From Maylandia zebra (Eukaryota; Chordata; Actinopteri; Cichliformes; Cichlidae), in NCBI RefSeq assembly GCF_041146795.1, contig NC_135188.1:3085919-3149918 (forward strand): a stretch of 64,000 nt of DNA, written 5' to 3'. A program made the position numbers and the translations under genes. Every line of letters begins with the position of its first letter. Position 1 is the stretch's first letter. Shown piece by piece: positions 36,101 through 51,000 of the stretch. Under the pieces are notes generated by a model that was not told where the DNA came from, did not search any database, and saw only the letters and a list, made by a program, of their open reading frames with translations.

Positions 36101-37017
36101 TGTTTTGCAAAGAAGAATGGGCAAAGATTTCAGTCTGTAGATGTGCAAAGCTGGTAGAGACAGACCCTAAAAGACTGGCAGCTGGAATTGCAGCAAAAGG
36201 TGGTTCAACAAAGTATTGACTCAGGGGGCTGAATAATTATTTATTTGTAAAAAAAAAAGGTTTGGAATCATGTATGATTTTCATTCCACTTCTCACGTGT
36301 GCACCACTTTGTGTTGGTCTTTCATGTGGAATTCCAATAAAATTGATTCATGTTTGTGGCTGTAATGTGACAAAATGTGGGAAGGTTCAAGGGGGCCGAA
36401 TACTTTTGCAAGCCACTGTACATAGAAGGCACCGACAATAAAATCACTCAGTCTGAAGCTCATAGCGTTCTCACTAAGATAATATATTCCATATGACACA
36501 CAAATTTAATTAGTTTTCACTCAGTTTTCCAGCATGAACAAAATGTATCCAGGAAATGGCTAGGTCTGATGAGAAAAGACTCATAAGAGAATCTGCTGAC
36601 TTTGGATAGTCATGTGATTAAAGATTGTACTTGTTTCTGTTTTCCAACTAAGGAGCCTCTATCGCATGTGAGCTGATGGGGAATGGTGTTCCAAGTGTCA
36701 ATAAAAAGCTGCAGTTATCATCATTACCTCGCTTGGGCTGCATAATTCCCCCTGCAATGTGAAAACAGGGACAAGGCATTAATGTCAACACGCTGCATAA
36801 AGATAAATCTTTTGAATAGACCTCGTTTTATTGCCCCACCTCTTGTGCCCCAGGAAATTATGTTTGTTTTTAGTCTTCAAGGAGCAACTGCTTTCTTTCT
36901 CAGAATCATGACGGTGTAAATATTCATTTTCTCAAACAACATATTAGACTCTATCTATTAACATCTCCTCTTTTTCTTTTCCTGCAGAAAGAGATGACAG
37001 AGAAGATATGCAATTAG
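33196..37017 (+). CDS. mob3c: MOB kinase activator 3C
   Basis: Three coding exons: 33196-33613, 34440-34642 and 36988-37017. They sum to 651 nt, 216 residues, the length of human MOB3C. The tiny last exon encodes KEMTEKICN and a stop; it matches the usual MOB3 ending and is reached by the donor GTGAGA at 34643. The frame begins [17 protein letters not shown], which favours MOB3C over MOB3A or MOB3B. It continues [81 protein letters not shown] and [12 protein letters not shown]. The zinc ligands typical of MOB folds (two Cys near YCSERTCP, two His in HVYIHH) are present. MOB proteins bind and regulate NDR/LATS- or MST-type kinases; MOB3 roles are less defined. The second intron holds a Tc1-like transposon. 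Next gene: mknk1. Confidence 0.95.
34836..36418 (+). mobile_element. Tc1-like DNA transposon with long inverted arms
   Basis: A 1583-bp element flanked by TA on both sides (34834-34835, 36419-36420), starting CAGTGGCTTGCAAAAG and ending with its complement. The inverted ends are far longer than usual. The left arm, 34836-35254, is the reverse complement, with small differences, of 36018-36418, so it includes an inverted copy of the transposase 3' end. Between the arms lies a broken transposase. The element sits wholly within the last intron of mob3c, in the same orientation as the gene. Confidence 0.93.
35244..36219 (+). pseudogene. Tc1-like DD34E transposase, inactivated
   Basis: The first frame (35244-35579) carries the paired-like helix-turn-helix region, [19 protein letters not shown] and a GRPPKLTGR hinge. 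A one-base shift near 35572 separates it from [20 protein letters not shown], and a TAA stop follows ELFG at 35680-35682. The last frame (35698-36219) has [23 protein letters not shown] and NPIENLW. The catalytic D (WSDET), D (QDN) and E (PIEN) remain, with 34 residues between the last two. The usual first dozen or so residues are replaced where the left inverted arm joins. Both the frameshift and the stop prevent a full protein. Confidence 0.9.
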
Positions 37018-37600
37018 ACAAAGCCACATGGACAAAGGAGTTTACATTATGACGTTATCTGAGCCCCTTGAGAAAACTTCCGCATCAAAACACCAGACAG
37101 AGAACTGCTTTGTGTACACTTGTACGAGTGGTTTCCAAGCATATGACATGGCCCATAAACTCAGTAGACTTCTGCAGATGGTGGCAAAGTTCCTTTACAG
37201 AACTTTTCACTTCACATTCATTATGGTGCTGTGAGTTTCCTCATTATTCTGTATTGTTTTATACACTGCATCTCCTGTACTCTGTCTTTCCTCTTGTGCA
37301 TGTATATGTTTTATCTTCGTGTAAGTTTTGATGCATTGTTTGTTTTCTCGTTGACCAGAGTTTGTATTTTGTACGATGTGTTTTCACTGTTTAAAATCTG
37401 ATTTAAGGGCATAAAAGTTCTTCCCATCAGCCAATCGCGTCTGCTTTCATTTTCGCAGGAAAAAGAAAATCACAACAACAACAGATATAGCATACTTATT
37501 ATCACTGCTCACTTGCCAAACCTGTTACATGGATAAATAAAGGCCATCATCATGCACCAAAAATCCCCACTACGTGGACTGAGGCGTGGTGACGAACCCT
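37018..37600. other. mob3c 3' UTR and intergenic spacer
   Basis: No coding sequence is seen. The mob3c 3' UTR starts here; a GATAAATAAAGGCC at about 37531-37544 contains AATAAA and is a reasonable poly(A) signal. The mknk1 promoter begins within about 100 bp of it. Confidence 0.5.
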
Positions 37601-37629
37601 GCCAAGTGACGTTGCATCAGTGCGGTCAC

Positions 37630-37715
37630 GCTACCAATGGGAGAGGAGTTAATCCGGAAAGGGGCGGGGCAAACGTCTGCTCTCGCGTTTTCCCGCCCGG
37701 TACGTCATCAGCTGT
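37630..37715 (+). promoter_or_regulatory. mknk1 promoter
   Basis: Within 86 bp there are a CCAAT box (37634), an ETS-type CCGGAA (37654), a GC box GGGGCGGGGC (37661), an E2F-like TTTCCCGCC (37689) and a CRE-like TACGTCATCA (37701). There is no TATA box. This dense cluster in a local CpG-rich patch is typical of a housekeeping-type vertebrate promoter. It lies about 0.75 kb before the first mknk1 coding exon, so a noncoding first exon should start just downstream. Confidence 0.75.
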
Positions 37716-38438
37716 TTGGACTGATTGATAACAGAAAGCAATGGGAACTTACATCAGCTGTCACAGGCTTTGACTGCAGGGATTTGGCTGGCGTGGAGTC
37801 CACGTTTGAAGGGTTTGTTGCATTTGTGGTTTTATTTTAACGTCGCTTAAACAGTCTCTGAATACAGTTAGAAACTGGTCATGTAAATCGGTTTAGCAAG
37901 CTATCTGAGTTCTTTCTTGCTAGCTGGGGCTAACAACAGCTATAGTAGGCAGCCACCGCTAGCTCTGGCTTTTGTAATGCCGTAATGATCTTTTATACAG
38001 AATTCCCTCCTGGTAACTAGGACAACGTTGCTAATGTTAAGTAATTATCTAAGTGGACGTTGTTGGCTGTCCGTACACATATTTATTAACTTCAGTATCG
38101 ATACAAACTGCTGGTATAACTCCATTAGCTAACAGCTAATTATCAGTTTTGTGTTTTTCTAACCGAAACATAACATTTAACTAGTATGAACTAACTAATT
38201 CAATAAACTTTGCTGTAAGTGAATATTCTGCGGTCATGTAGATGAACAGTAACCGCAAACTCAGAGCGATACACAATGTAATACCAAAGAATGAAAGAAA
38301 GAGGAAACTGGAACACATAAGCTAACGCTGGGCGGTGTCTTCTCCATTGCTCTAGCCTTTTGCCTCATCACTGCATTGTATTTAGTTGTTACGTATGTTT
38401 ACGTGACTAACTATATTTGTATGTGGCAGTTGGCAGAT

Positions 38439-42440
<4,002 letters not shown>

Positions 42441-45098
42441 GGGTCCTTAACCTCCTTATCGTGTTATCTGAATAATTTTAGTTACCTCCTGTGTGGATTT
42501 TTATTTTTATAGGGAGCCTTGTAGGATTGGTCACACAGTATGGAAAGTGTCTCTGTTGTTGAAAGTCCTCTCCTTGGCCAGTAGTCTTATCAGTGAGAGT
42601 TTGAACATCAAGTGCGCAGTTAAACCTCAGCTTCTGCCTACTAATAGAAAACAGTAAAACTTCCAGGATTTGGCCAGGAGTTACTTTAAGCTGATGAGTA
42701 TTTTTAACAAAGGTTTGATTTTCTTTCAGAACAACTTTGGCTTTAAGAAATTTATGTATTGTCTTCACAGGTTGGGTTAGTCATCGTTACCCAAAACACC
42801 AGAAACTGCTCTCAGTGCCAGCAGTTTTTACTAAAATACATATCAACACCAAAAACAGCATTTTAAGAATCAGGACAGCTACGCAGCAGCAGCTGCTGCT
42901 TTAATGCAATATCGTCTTATAGGTAGATTTTATTTTATTTTATTACTTGTTTTTCCAGCTGTGAATTAGTTATTTTATTTGAAAGCTTTTTAGTGACTAA
43001 AGAAAAGGGATTTTTTTTGTTGCTTTTTTAAAGCATGTTTTCTTTTCTTTTTTTTTTTTTTTATATGATTTTTATGTGTGAATGTATGTGATTTAAGTGA
43101 TAAAAACAGACAACACTTAGAGGAGTCTGAGGGTTAAACAGGGCCTTTCCCCTGTTTTACCTGTTGACTCTTTTGTCGAGCTGTGTCTTCATGACTACCT
43201 GAGAGTGTGGCTGGAGGTTGCAGAAACTCATGGAGTGAGACTGGATCTTAAAGTTTTTTTTCTTCATGTCAATACAAGCTACCTGCAGCACTGATGTACT
43301 TTAAAATAAATATCTTATTTAGTTTGCCCAGAATGGGAGGTTCTTGTGTTTTTAAAGCTTCACCAATGATATGAATTTGACACTTAAAAATAGTATTTAT
43401 CTTTTCAGCGCTTTTGCTATAACTTCTCGTTGGAGGTCATGTTTGGTGTTGTGATGCAGATTATTCCAAGAGGTTTTGCTTAATTTCTTATTGTCTTAGT
43501 GATCTTATATATATATTTTTTAAGTCTAAATTACTTGAAATGTGAAAATTGCATTTGTTTTAAGTTTTATGCAGTTCATGAGACTTAAAGCTGAACTGTG
43601 GGACTTTTATATATAATGTTAATGTGTGCACACAAAGATTATTCACCCTATGAGCAGCAGGTATGGTCTCTGTATTTTGTAGTGTTCCTGATTCCTGGGC
43701 TGGCTCGCTGGCTTAGATCAACCAGCAGTGACTGGGTTTGCCAGTCCTCAAAAGAGCTGCAGCTAAAGCAAATGGTGTGGCTTAAAAAAGTAGAACGGGA
43801 CTGAGCGAGATCGTTTGCTGCTTCAGATAAGTGTCACTGGGAGGGAAAGCGGTTGACAGCGAGTAGAAACGTTTAGCGGTGGATAAGCCTTTCCTTGTTC
43901 TAGATTTGCATCACAAGCACTTGTTGATGGTATCTGTGTAATCTACCTGTTACAAGCCCTGCATGGCTGGTTTAAAGGGATGAGAGAATAGTTTATGTTA
44001 CACTAGTGAGATACGTGATTCCATTCTGTGAAGTGAGTTTATAAAACTGTTAAATATTTTTTTAATCGTCCCTGTTTTGATTTTGTCTGTGCCAATGGAA
44101 ACTGTTATGGATGAACTGAGAATTCTTTGATATTTTCTGATTTTTGATTTTGTTTTTAGAAGAAGCTACTTTTTCTTTATGTTGTCTTATAATTTAGACT
44201 GTCTGTGTTTGAATGGGATCTCCAAAGACTCCTGTTTATCGTACCTTACAAAGTTTATGTGCCAGTGCCAACTCATTCCCTTATTTCACACTGTTGCCAT
44301 GGACAACCCATCCCTATAGCAACTAAGGGCCTTCATAGGCTGGCATGAATTGATGGAGATTTGCTCAGAATGAATACACATGTTAGGAAACGACTGCTTG
44401 CTATGATAAAGCCCCCACACTAGTATGATTCATAAAAGAAGCTGTTTGTTTCCCTCCGTCTACTTGAGATGGCCTAGAATGAGATGCAGTAATTGGTATG
44501 CGATTATAGAGTCGCTCTGAAATGTGTCAAAGCTCATATGGGGTCCTATGCATAAAGCTCTCATGTGTAGAGCGTGTTTTCACTGGCATGTTGTGTTCTC
44601 AATAAAAAGCTCTTCTTGTCTAAGCTGTGTTACATCAAGACAATATTACTGTGTTGTGCACTCAAAGGTCTCGTTCACAAGACGTGAGCAAATGGATTTT
44701 TGTTTTCACTGCAGCAGATGTGCTTTAGTTTACAAAGATTTATTTCAGTCAGGAGTGATAAATGGTAACAACTCATTGTTTTGGACTAAACAGCTGAGGA
44801 GGGGACAGGAGATGGTGAATAACCTCTACGCACACTGGTAAGAAACAGAGGCCGTGTCCTTGCTGAGACTTCTTTGAAAAGCAAAGGAGAAAGAGGAGCG
44901 AGGCCATAGTCTCGAGCCTTTTTTCTTTTTTGCACTTTAATAACCCAGGTTTCACAAACTTTTCCCATCATTAGATTTAAGGAAATAAACATCAGATAGA
45001 TGTAGGAGTGCAGTGGTGTGTGTGTTTCCACTTTTCCCGAGAGCACCTTTAATGTGACACGTTAGAAGCTTAAGCACTTCAGAGGGTGATGGCTGTGA
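42441..45098 (+). other. mknk1 3' UTR and spacer to tmem275
   Basis: No second gene is seen. AATAAA hexamers at 43305-43310 and 44601-44606 are candidate poly(A) signals; the first would give a 3' UTR of about 0.87 kb, the second about 2.2 kb. T-rich tracts lie at 43010-43065. Confidence 0.5.
43305..43310 (+). other. Candidate poly(A) signal of mknk1
   Basis: AATAAA inside TTAAAATAAATATC, the first canonical hexamer after the mknk1 stop codon. A second at 44601-44606 would serve a longer form. Confidence 0.5.
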
Positions 45099-45277
45099 TT
45101 GGGCTGTTTGTTTGAAGCAGCTCCACAGCGCAGCCAGTGGCCGATATTAAGCAGTGCATCAGCTGCAGATCACTCCGCTGCTCACCTGCAGGAGGAGCAG
45201 ATCACACCCGCCGCTCCTGTGCAACATGACACACGGACAAAGCGCCCAAACGGCCAGAGTCATGTGTCCGATGTAAG
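45099..45277 (+). other. Candidate noncoding first exon of tmem275
   Basis: A moderately GC-rich stretch ends in a strong donor, AAG/GTAAGC at 45278. A matching acceptor, CTATTTTCAG, lies at 45653-45662, 41 bp before the tmem275 start codon. The exon start is unknown; 45099 is only an approximate left limit. Confidence 0.4.
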
Positions 45278-45703
45278 GTAAGCGACACAGAATGGTGCAG
45301 AGAAATTTTGCAGCAAGTGTTGCTTTCAGGTTTGTGTGTGTGTCTGTGGACCATCGGCGAGAGAACAAGACTGTTTTTATATTTGCAGATTCTCACTTGG
45401 CATTATCAGCGTTGTTGCCTTCGATGAATTGTATTCGCGCTTTAATGTTGTTGAGGTTTAAAGTCTCATAACTAATGCGTTTAATTGGACGGGAATGCTC
45501 ACAGTTTTTTAACAGCTAAGAAATTACTTTGGAAGAAAAAAAAGTTGCCAGAGTTCAAAATCAGAAGAATGAAAAGTCTTTAAAACATTTGCACTGCTTC
45601 TAAAATGTGTCATGTTACTTTTCAGCCTCTCTTTCTAAAGAGATCAAATGATCTATTTTCAGCCATTTGTCTGATCAACAGCTTCTCTGAGCTCTCCTGA
45701 GAC

Positions 45704-46273
45704 ATGGTGCTACCTGAAAAAAACTCCAGTTCATCTGCTCCCAAGAAGACCCCCGAGCAGCATGCTCCGAGGCACCAGAGCATGCCCTCTCCAGCCCTGT
45801 GCTGCGCCTGTGGGCTGTGCATCATGCTGGCTGGCATCAACATCACCCTGGTGGGAGCTTTTGCGTTTGGTACCTTTATCCCTACAAGCAATCCTCCCAT
45901 CTTCATTGGGCCTCTTCTTTTACTCATAGCGCTGGCTTTCTTTACAGCCTGCTGTGTCATCAGCAGGAGACCTCAAGCCCACACTGCCCATAAGGCCAAA
46001 GGAGGTGAGAAATGGGCGCTGATGAGGATGGGGGCAGTTGCTTTTGAGATGGAGACGAGCGAGCACACGCTTCAGGACACGACAGCTGTCCAGCTCAGCC
46101 CCACCAACTCCCCTAGCTCATCTCACAAATCCAGCTCCATCCAAGGGGAAGCCACTGCCCTGCCTTCCTGTCAGGATGAAGCCACTGAGCAGCACACAGA
46201 GACCTGTGGCACTGGTGTTACTGGAGATAAACCCACTCTGAGCTCTGACTCCCGGGAGAGCACTTCCACATAG
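45704..46273 (+). CDS. tmem275: Two-pass transmembrane protein, tmem275-like
   Basis: A single coding exon encoding 189 residues from ATG to TAG. Residues 1-30 are Ser/Pro-rich. Two hydrophobic segments follow, about 31-57 (ALCCACGLCIMLAGINITLV) and 65-86 (IFIGPLLLLIALAFF then TACCVI), joined by a very short loop, giving a hairpin. After SRRP the remaining 100 residues are polar, Ser/Thr/Glu-rich, with TAVQLSPTNSPSSS. No enzyme motif is present. The Cys-rich first segment and position next to mknk1 match TMEM275, which lies beside KNCN and MKNK1 in human 1p33. The family's function is not known to me. A splice acceptor just upstream implies a 5' noncoding exon. Confidence 0.7.
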   Translation: MVLPEKNSSSSAPKKTPEQHAPRHQSMPSPALCCACGLCIMLAGINITLVGAFAFGTFIPTSNPPIFIGPLLLLIALAFFTACCVISRRPQAHTAHKAKGGEKWALMRMGAVAFEMETSEHTLQDTTAVQLSPTNSPSSSHKSSSIQGEATALPSCQDEATEQHTETCGTGVTGDKPTLSSDSRESTST

Positions 46274-47689
46274 ATCAGATCACTACATAGCGTGGACTTT
46301 GTTCTGTTTACACTGTCTGGCGTGACTGCAAGGATTAATTGCTACTATAAGTTATAAGCTAAGTCGTACTTTATTCATGCCAAAGTTGGTAAACTCAAAT
46401 AACACATGACTTAAGTAACTAGAATGATGGCGTGGTAATATGATACAAGAGCGAAAAGGCCTGCAGACTCAGCCTGTGAGCGTAAATGTATTGTGCAAAC
46501 TCCCTGATAATTATTCCGTGTGTTTCAGGAAGTTGTACTTTTACTGCCCTGTCCCAGGATGTACATTATCTTTCCAGGAAATGAAACAGGGAAGGAGATG
46601 ATACTGTAATCCAAGTGCCTGTGTTATGTAGTTCTTGTTGTAGAACACATCTAGTGATTGTGTATTCATTGTGTATTCGTTTCCTATGGATTGATTTTGG
46701 TTAGTGTTTGCCACCTTTGTGAAGGAGGATCAGTGCAGTTATAAAAGCCGGGTGAATGCAGTCACAGCTTTTCTACACACTTCAACATAACTTTTCTTTC
46801 TTCTTCTTATTTCCTGCACCAGCTGCTTTGAGTGATGGTGTAACCTTGAGCTGTGCTAAAATAGATTCAGGAGTGTTTTGTGAATTTCTCTACTTGTGTT
46901 GTCGTGCATGATTACTACAGGTGCTAATACATGCTTGGGACCCCTGTATATTTTATAAATATAGATACACTATATACTTCTGTTCAAGTTAAGAGTTATC
47001 TATTCAGACAGCTCACTAAAACTATTAAGGATGCTATCTTGAGCAAATTATAATAATAATACTTCTACTGACCCCCTTTGTGAAGAATACACAGAAACAA
47101 AGCCACTGGAACTGTCAGGCTAAATGAGAAGATGCACAGGCTGTGATGATAAGTCATTTGTTATCTGAGTAACCCCAGCAGGGACTGTACAAACGGCTAC
47201 GTTGCCCATCATTTGGCGTCTGACCCAACAGCTGCTGGCAAATGCGAAAGCCCTGTTTACTCATCGTTTTACATCAGCTGTCCTCAAACACAGCGTGTTC
47301 CCCTCACACAATCAAACCACGGAAAAGATAACACGGTGGCCAACGCCCACTGTTATTGCAGTGTTTTTTGAGTGGATACAGGCAGGCTGTGTGGGTGTCT
47401 GTAGTTATTCAATGACTCGTTTCTGTAAAGAAGGTGACATGTCTTGGCAACCTCAGCTCAACTAGTAATGAGGTCATGCTGCTCTGAAGAATGGCACAGC
47501 GGGATTAATTTAGCGCAGGGCTGGGTTTAACTCAGCAAAGGTTAATGTAACTGAGCAATTTTTATCTAAAAAAAATACTTCCATCCATTCATGCAGACTT
47601 GATCCTAACCCCACTATCATGGATGAGAGGTGCGCTAAACCCTGAACAAATCACCATTCCAAGGCACATCTGAACTTTTATCCATAGAT
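46274..47689. other. Downstream of tmem275; no gene seen
   Basis: This includes the tmem275 3' UTR; I find no canonical AATAAA close to the stop. Near 47575-47680 lies a worn repeat-like stretch (CCATCCATTCATGCAG, AAATCACCATTCCAAGG) of a type common in fish, too degraded to classify. Confidence 0.4.
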
Positions 47690-47905
47690 ATCATTTTCTT
47701 CTTTTGACTGGCCGCTTTAGGAATAGCTATAGCAGGTCATCTGCCTCCATCCCAGCCTAGCATCTCAGCCTCACCTCTCTACGTTCGTCTCCAAACCGCT
47801 GTCCCTCTGATATACTCATTTCTAATCTTGTCCATCCTGGTCACTTCAACAAAATACTTAGCATCTCTAACCCTAACCACCACCAGATAAGCCTCCTGTG
47901 TACCA
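47690..47905 (-). mobile_element. Degenerate RTE-like LINE fragment
   Basis: The minus strand reads EVTRMDKIRNEYIRGTAVW, then a damaged stretch with REAEMLGWDGGR-like spacing. MDKIRNEYIRGT followed by a Trp-Gly motif is characteristic of the region after the RT domain in fish RTE-type LINEs. Only about 70 codons survive. The assignment is by eye and moderately uncertain. Confidence 0.5.
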
Positions 47906-47989
47906 AGTCTTACTCCCATTGTGTATAACCAGTTGCCCATCCCTGTTGCCAAGTGCTGGATCATAGTTGGTTGTCTGATTGTTGTTTTC

Positions 47990-48088
47990 TATCGAATACT
48001 GTAGTTTGTAACTTGCATAAAGCACCTTAAGGCAAGTGTTTTTGTGAATTTGTCCTATATAAATAAAATGTAATTGAATTGAACTACT
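47990..48088 (+). mobile_element. LINE 3' tail (L2-like)
   Basis: The plus strand shows CATAAAGCACCTTAAGGCAA, then GTCCTATATAAATAAAATG and terminal ATTGAATTGAA repeats. This ordered pattern is the common tail of fish L2-like LINEs. It resembles the tails of the two L2 copies in this window and of the SINE. Any coding part is not recognisable. Confidence 0.65.
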
Positions 48089-51000
48089 CTCTTGCAGCTG
48101 CTTCTTTTTACCGTAAATGTGGAGTTTCTCTTTATATTTCCTTTTTGTTGTTATTAGAAAGGCTTGCAGGAGTGTGCATTTCCAGTTTGGTGCTCTGGTT
48201 TTATTCTCTCTGTTCAGGATCGAGGCATTTCTAAGCCCCGAGCCAGAGCGCAGTGTGCAGTAAATGGCAGACAACTTCCTGAGGCATGCTGGAACATGAA
48301 GGACGCTCTGAGGCTAAGCAATGACTGGAAATTTTCTCTGACCTGTGTTGTCACTGGGATCATAATAGTGGAAGTATTCCCACAGAAGCCTCCAGGAATA
48401 GGAATTATTTATTGTCTGTACTGGACACAGGTCAAGATCATCTCAAGGAGCACCCACTCCTGTCTAACACAAAGGGGGACGTTTGAGAGAAAATCAAGTA
48501 AAGCAGAAACAAAATGAGTTTTATTCATAAAAGCATACAATTAATTTTGTTAGAAAAAATGGAGCAATCGTGCCACAACTCTAAACTTTAAGAGTAACGC
48601 AAACTCAATAACCTATAAAGTAGCTTTAATCTATTCTAGTTGATCTGATGGTGATATATTATTTGTAAATTAACTGTCTTTGCAAAGCTATAAAAGGTTT
48701 GCAGCTACCTGTAAAACCTAATCATAAAAGTCAAGAATGACAGTTTGGGGTCTGTCAGCCACTGAAGTAAACCTTTTAATTGTTTTCACCAGAATATTAC
48801 TTATGCACTGTAATGATGCATCATCATTAATAACAGTGTAATGCCCTATAAAGCAATATATCAGCCAACAGATGTATTTTAATTTTACTCGTGATACTTT
48901 CTGTTGATGATGATGTCTTTTTTCACAGAAAATGATCTCATGTCTCTCCTCCTCCACACAAGCACAGAACATCTTGACATTTACTTTTTCTTCTTTAATT
49001 CAAACATTAAACACTTTAATATTTATTTTCATATATTTTCTACACATCAACACACTGCTGCAGGAACATTGCTGTAAAGTATTTCCCTACCCAAAAAACC
49101 TACCACGGCTAGCATATTAAATAATAAAATCCAAATAAAAGTGAGTAATCGTCTCATCATCTTTCACCACATTAAATTGATGTCTGACAGTTTTTATCTC
49201 TGGACACAGAGATACAAGCAGAGTCTAGACAAAGTGGATACAATGAACCTAAAGAGCAGCAAGTTTGTTTAATTTGAGCAATGGTTCAAACTGAATGTTC
49301 GTTGCTTGATTCAAAGTTAAAATCAGCTTAAAAAGAGTTCGGCTCAGCCGGGAGATATATCTGATCTCATGACTCCACCCTGTGGATGAAAAGCAGTACC
49401 GTATATCACTGCTTTATAAACATGGGACAAAACTTATGAAAGTCTGAGCGATTTTTGTAACAATGCTTCTTGGTAATACATTTTTTACGGTTGAAAGAGT
49501 GTTTATTTCCACTTAAATATGCCCTCATATTTTTATATCGAACATCGAGTACCCATCAGCGCTGATAAATGCAGTAATGCAGATGCAATAATTACGTATA
49601 TCCAATCTAAACCTAACATTATGGCCAGCAGCTGTACTGCGTGTAGTGATAAATTATCTGCTATTCTCTTCTTAGTAGTTACTCCAAGTCATGGGACGAA
49701 CATTGCAGTACTACTGTGCCCAGACCCTGAATCTTTTGACTCATCGGTAAGTATTAAGTCTGTATAAAGCTTCTCCAAATAATTCTTTGCTATATACTAA
49801 ACAAGTGATGGGACTTTCCTTTTATTGCATTTTGTATGTATAAGTCTACAGATGGCATAACAAACACCTAGATAACTAAAGGACTGTCGGACAGTTCTTT
49901 ATATTATGTAAGCCAAGATGTTTTATATTTGAAACACACACAAAGTTGGTTCTGTGGGTTTCCAGCAATCTTGCAAGATGCCTTTGCAGGGTGAGTGTCA
50001 CTATGCGCCGTTCACTGACCCAATATGTAAACATAGCTTTAAGTGTGCATTGAAATGTGTGTGTGTAGTGTGTAGTGTGTCACTGGTGAGTCTTGCAGTA
50101 ATTAATAATTATAATGAATAATTATTACCTCGCGCTCTCCCATCCAAGTCTGTGACTGACTCAGTCTGATCATGTTGTCCTCGTTCGACTCCACCATCCG
50201 GGCCTTTCTGTGTGGTGTTTGCACGTTTCCTCTTGTGCTAGCTTATTGCAGTCGAAATCAGTTGGGTAAGGGTAACTGGTAATTCTAAAATGCGCACTGG
50301 TGTGAGTGCGAACGGTTATATGTGTTAGCCTTGCGACAGTCTGATGATTTGTGCAGGTGGGTGGATTATGTATTAAATTCAGTGTTCAGATTATCACCAT
50401 AAAAAACAAAGAAAAACAAAAACGCTAATATGAATATCCCCAAATCAGATAACTGAGAAAAAGTATTTATTTCCTTTCTTGGCCTGTATAGGATGCAATG
50501 CTCTTTTAGGACACTAGAGGGCAGTATCGTCGTTCTCACCGTGTTTCTGAGCGCGATAATCATCCAAGGTACACTAACCTTTCTTTTTTCTTCTTCTTCT
50601 TCTGTTTTTGGAGGGGTGGGTGGTCAATCGGATTAATGTGGTGGTGAAGGACATTTAATTAGTAGCCTAATAAGTAAAATTTAACTCTAAAAAGTGTAAG
50701 AATTTGACGCTTTTTTAGTTTGTACCCCAGAAGAACATAATTAAAGTGTCCCCAACCTAGCAAAATGAATACCGCAGAATTAAGACAGTCTCGTTCTAAT
50801 ATTAACGTAATGGGCAAGTATGAATAAAAAAACAAATGTAAAACTGCACAGGTCCATGTTGCAGAAGTTTTAAACTGCACCTTTGCAGAAAATTTAAAAT
50901 TTAAAGTCAGTATCATCCCCACAGAGTTTCTCTCCGCTTACTTTGAATCTAACAGTCTAACAGTGAAATTATTTTATAGCAGAAGTCAAATGTTTACATT

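Noticed and set aside
45704-46273. Kinocilin (kncn), the other small membrane protein of this neighbourhood
   Set aside because: The two membrane segments and Ser/Thr-rich tail do not match what I know of kinocilin; the Cys-rich first segment fits tmem275 better.
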